From contig NZ_CALADU010000182.1 of NCBI RefSeq assembly GCF_937890665.1, positions 1-8,606 of the forward strand: a stretch of DNA of 8,606 nt. The letters run 5' to 3'. This document shows positions 6,425 through 8,606 of the stretch, in pieces. The stretch is from an uncultured Subdoligranulum sp. Its GTDB lineage: Bacteria; Bacillota_A; Clostridia; Oscillospirales; Ruminococcaceae. Under the pieces are notes generated by a model that did no database searches, had not been told where the DNA came from, and saw only the letters and a list, made by a program, of their open reading frames with translations. The position numbers and the translations under genes were made by a program. The number at the start of each line of letters is the position of its first letter. The stretch's first letter is position 1.

Positions 6425-6445
6425 ACGCGGGGCGTTTTTTTGCAA
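6417..6445 (-). promoter_or_regulatory. Sigma-A promoter of the DtxR-family gene
   Basis: Minus-strand -35 TTGCAA (6445-6440), exactly 17 bp spacer, then -10 TATAGT (6422-6417). Transcription would start near 6410, about 28 nt before the ATG at 6382. It lies right after the terminator of the feoB operon, so the regulator gene can be expressed independently of feoB. Confidence 0.75.
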
Positions 6446-6475
6446 CCAAAAGCGGGGCGCCGCAGCGCCCCGCTT
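6446..6475 (-). terminator. Terminator of the feoB / Cys-rich protein operon
   Basis: A perfect 10-bp stem (AGCGGGGCGC, 6451-6460, with GCGCCCCGCT, 6465-6474) has a 4-nt loop. On the minus strand it is followed by TTTGGTTG, a short, interrupted U-tract. It sits just after the small Cys-rich gene and before the regulator's promoter. Some read-through into the regulator gene is possible because the U-tract is weak. Confidence 0.65.
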
Positions 6476-6481
6476 GTTGTT

Positions 6482-6694
6482 TTATTGGGTGTTGGCGGAA
6501 GAACCGTGACCGCCGCAGCCACCGCAGCCGCCGCAGCTTCCACCGCAGGAGCATCCGCCCCCACAACTGTCACAGCCGCCGCAGCCGCCCCCGGCCTTGT
6601 GGCGGCGCCACAACAGCCAGCCGGTACCGCCAAAGATGATCGCCGCCCCCACAAGGGTGGGCAGGTTGAAGTTGACCGCGAGAAGTTCCGACAT
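6482..6694 (-). CDS. FeoB-associated Cys-rich membrane protein
   Basis: A 70-aa protein with a short N-terminus, one hydrophobic membrane segment (about residues 11-29, LPTLVGAAIIFGGTGWLLW), a basic RRHK stop, and a Gly/Cys-rich tail. The tail has eight cysteines at 38, 41, 44, 48, 50, 54, 57 and 60, mostly in CGGC-type spacing. By the positive-inside rule the tail should be cytoplasmic. This matches the FeoB_associated family (earlier misnamed virus attachment protein p12), small proteins encoded next to feoB. The role is not settled; metal binding by the thiol cluster near the FeoB pore is a reasonable inference. AGGAG lies about 9 nt before the ATG. The gene starts 24 nt after the feoB stop, so it is co-transcribed. 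Longer overlapping reading frames in other phases are products of the GC-rich repeat. Confidence 0.9.
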   Translation of the reverse strand: MSELLAVNFNLPTLVGAAIIFGGTGWLLWRRHKAGGGCGGCDSCGGGCSCGGSCGGCGGCGGHGSSANTQ

Positions 6695-6718
6695 AGGGGA
6701 ACACTCCTTTCCAAAAAA

Positions 6719-8606
6719 TCAGCGGGATGTCACCGGTTTCTGGTTCGGCAAGCGGACTTCCTGCTCGCCCTCATACCGGTTGGGCCGCACCAGCAGCCAG
6801 ACCGTCAGCGCCACCAGCGCCACGGCTACCACCGTGAAGAAGTTGAAGCTCACCTCTCCGGTGAACAAGCCGCCCAACTGGTACACCACCAGCGACGCGC
6901 AGTAGGCCAGCAGGCACATATAACCAATGGCAATGGCCGTCCAACGGGCATTGTTCATCTCCCGCTTGATGGCGCCCATCGCCGCGAAGCAGGGGGCGCA
7001 GAGCAGGTTGAAGATCATAAAGCTGTAAGCGGACAGCATGGTGAAATCCACCGCAATGTTGGCCCAGATCTCGTCGCCGTTCTCAGCCACTTCGGCAAAG
7101 CCATAGTTGACACCGAAGGTTGCCACCACGTTTTCCTTGGCGATGAGGCCGGTAACGGTAGCCACGGTGGCCTGCCAAGTACCAAAGCCCAGCGGCGCGA
7201 AGATCCACGATACCAAACCGCCGATGGTAGCCAGCAGGCTGGTGTTGTTGTCCTCCACCATGCCGAAGCCGTTCTCGGTAAAGCCGAAGCCCTGCAGGAA
7301 CCACAGGATGATGGTGGAAGCCAAGATCACGGTGCCTGCCCGCTTGATGAAGGACCAGCCCCGCTCCCAAGTAGCACGGAGCACATTGCCCCAAGCCGGG
7401 ACATGGTAGGCGGGCAATTCCATGACGAAGGGCGCCGGGTCACCGGCAAACAGCTTGGTCTTTTTGAGGATGATGCCCGACAGGATGATGGCCGCCATAC
7501 CGATGAAGTAGGCCGAGGTGGCTACCAGCCCGGAGCCGCCGAAGAGTGCCCCGGCAAACAGGCCGATGATGGGCATTTTGGCGCTGCAGGGGATAAAGCA
7601 GGTGGTCATAATGGTCATCCGGCGGTCCCGCTCGTTTTCGATGGTACGGGAAGCCATGACGCCGGGCACGCCGCAGCCGGTGCCCACCAGCATGGGGATG
7701 AAGCTCTTACCGGACAGCCCGAACTTGCGGAAGATCCGGTCCATGATAAAGGCCACACGGGCCATGTAGCCCACATCCTCCAGCAGAGAAAGCATGAGGA
7801 AGAGCACCAGCATCTGGGGCACAAAGCCCAGCACAGCGCCCACGCCGGCCACAATGCCGTCCACCACCAAGCCTTGCAGCCACGGCGCACAACCTACCGA
7901 CTCCAAGAAGCCGGTGATGGCGGGGGGCACCACTTCCCCAAAGAGGACGTCGTTGGTCCAGTCGGTGGCAATGCGTCCCACCGCAAAGTCGGTGCTGCCC
8001 ATGGACAGGGTGTAGATCACCGCCATGACCAAGGCAAACAGGGGCAGCGCCAAGATCCGGTTGGTAACGATGCGGTCGATCTTATCCGAAACCGTCAGGT
8101 GCTCGGTGCGGGCCTTTTTCTCCACTGCCCGGCTGACCACGGTGTTGATGTAGGCATAGCGCTGGTTGGTGATGATGCTCTCGGCATCGTCATCCATCTC
8201 TTTTTCGCAGTCGGCGATATGCAGGTCCAAATGTTTGAGCAGCGCCGGGTCCAGTCCCAGTTCCGCCTGTACTTTGTCGTCCCGCTCAAACAGCTTGACG
8301 GCGTACCACCGCAGGAAGCGGTCATCCACCTTGCCCTGAATGGATTCCTCGATGTGGGCCAGCGCATGTTCTACGCTGCCGGTGAACACATGGGGCAGTT
8401 CCCCGGCCTGATGCTCCCGAGCGGCCGCTACCGCCAGCTCTGCCGCCTGACGGCTGCCCTCCCCTTTGAGGGCGCTGATCTCGATGGCTTCACAGCCCAG
8501 TTCCCGGCTCAGCCGTTTCAGGTCGATCTTGTCGCCGTTTTTGCGCACCAGATCGATCATATTCACCGCCATGACCACCGGAATGCCCAGTTCGATGAGC
8601 TGGGTG
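6719..8606 (-). CDS. feoB: FeoB ferrous iron transporter, 5' end beyond the window (partial)
   Basis: A GTP-dependent Fe2+ uptake protein of the inner membrane. About 628 C-terminal residues are in the window, and the reading frame stays open to the right edge (TQLIELGIPVVMAVNMID), so the apparent GTG start at 8578 is not the true start. The first roughly 110 residues, with GTPase motifs G1-G3, are missing. G4 (NMID, next to the edge) and a G5-like SALKGEG are present, then the helical GDI domain, then a polytopic membrane domain. Two Gate-type segments are visible: one around GTGCGVPGVMASRTIENERD with FIPCSAKMPI (about 7575-7690) and the second around LLCAPCFAAMGAIKREM (about 6960-7010). The end, KPVTSR, is soluble. 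It is followed by the Cys-rich partner gene, and a DtxR-family regulator lies downstream. Any feoA would be upstream, outside the window. Confidence 0.97.
   Translation of the reverse strand, partial: TQLIELGIPVVMAVNMIDLVRKNGDKIDLKRLSRELGCEAIEISALKGEGSRQAAELAVAAAREHQAGELPHVFTGSVEHALAHIEESIQGKVDDRFLRWYAVKLFERDDKVQAELGLDPALLKHLDLHIADCEKEMDDDAESIITNQRYAYINTVVSRAVEKKARTEHLTVSDKIDRIVTNRILALPLFALVMAVIYTLSMGSTDFAVGRIATDWTNDVLFGEVVPPAITGFLESVGCAPWLQGLVVDGIVAGVGAVLGFVPQMLVLFLMLSLLEDVGYMARVAFIMDRIFRKFGLSGKSFIPMLVGTGCGVPGVMASRTIENERDRRMTIMTTCFIPCSAKMPIIGLFAGALFGGSGLVATSAYFIGMAAIILSGIILKKTKLFAGDPAPFVMELPAYHVPAWGNVLRATWERGWSFIKRAGTVILASTIILWFLQGFGFTENGFGMVEDNNTSLLATIGGLVSWIFAPLGFGTWQATVATVTGLIAKENVVATFGVNYGFAEVAENGDEIWANIAVDFTMLSAYSFMIFNLLCAPCFAAMGAIKREMNNARWTAIAIGYMCLLAYCASLVVYQLGGLFTGEVSFNFFTVVAVALVALTVWLLVRPNRYEGEQEVRLPNQKPVTSR

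Noticed and set aside
6383..6445. 21-residue N-terminal extension of the DtxR-family protein from the ATG at 6445
   Set aside because: That ATG sits within the -35 box of a well-formed promoter, and the strong Shine-Dalgarno precedes ATG 6382.
6500..6600. DNA repeat of CCGCAGC-like units on the + strand, possibly a tandem repeat or CRISPR-like element
   Set aside because: The periodicity is explained by repeated Gly and Cys codons in the small FeoB-associated protein; there are no spacers or direct repeats of CRISPR length.
6418..6714. 98-residue Ala/Val-rich frame overlapping the Cys-rich gene
   Set aside because: It is a frame-shifted reading of the Gly/Cys codon repeat. The 70-aa frame has the ribosome binding site, membrane segment and family match.

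Overview
The window looks like chromosomal DNA from a GC-rich, low-GC-lineage (Firmicutes/Clostridia) anaerobe, perhaps an Oscillospiraceae/Ruminococcaceae-type gut bacterium. The grounds are AGGAG-type ribosome binding sites, extended -10 promoters, short operons ending in strong hairpins, an anaerobe-type ferrous iron system (feoB plus a FeoB-associated Cys-rich protein plus a DtxR-family regulator), and the protein flavour. This placement is inference. No mobile element, CRISPR array, tRNA or rRNA gene was found inside the window.

Layout. Positions 1-256 are AT-rich and non-coding. They hold a probable strong promoter pointing left out of the window and the leader of a CorA-type divalent-cation transporter (257-1198, +), which ends in a hairpin terminator at 1208-1242. 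An extended -10 promoter directly after that terminator starts a three-gene + strand operon: an AsnB-type glutamine amidotransferase/ligase (1333-3180), an ATP-grasp ligase resembling the D-aspartate ligase of Enterococcus faecium (3242-4468), and a MurE ligase (4476-5936). A perfect 16-bp hairpin at 5954-5990 ends this operon and also the convergent minus-strand genes. On the minus strand, read right to left, are feoB (5' end beyond the window), a 70-aa Gly/Cys-rich membrane protein, a terminator, and a 125-aa DtxR/MntR-family regulator with its own promoter.

How the genes work together. The central operon reads as a peptidoglycan stem/cross-bridge cassette. MurE would add the third residue, and several of its motifs look streptococcal (L-Lys type) rather than meso-DAP type. 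The ATP-grasp enzyme would add a D-aspartate (or a similar residue) to the side-chain amine of that third residue. The AsnB paralogue could amidate the added carboxylate, as AsnH does in Lactococcus lactis. The gene order is the reverse of that pathway. This is the most interesting part of the window: all three activities known separately for an L-Lys-D-Asx cross-bridge sit in one operon, with a MurE whose substrate motif is DNPD instead of the DAP-type DNPR. The right half is a ferrous iron uptake locus with a metalloregulator whose metal ligands look like an MntR/DtxR hybrid.
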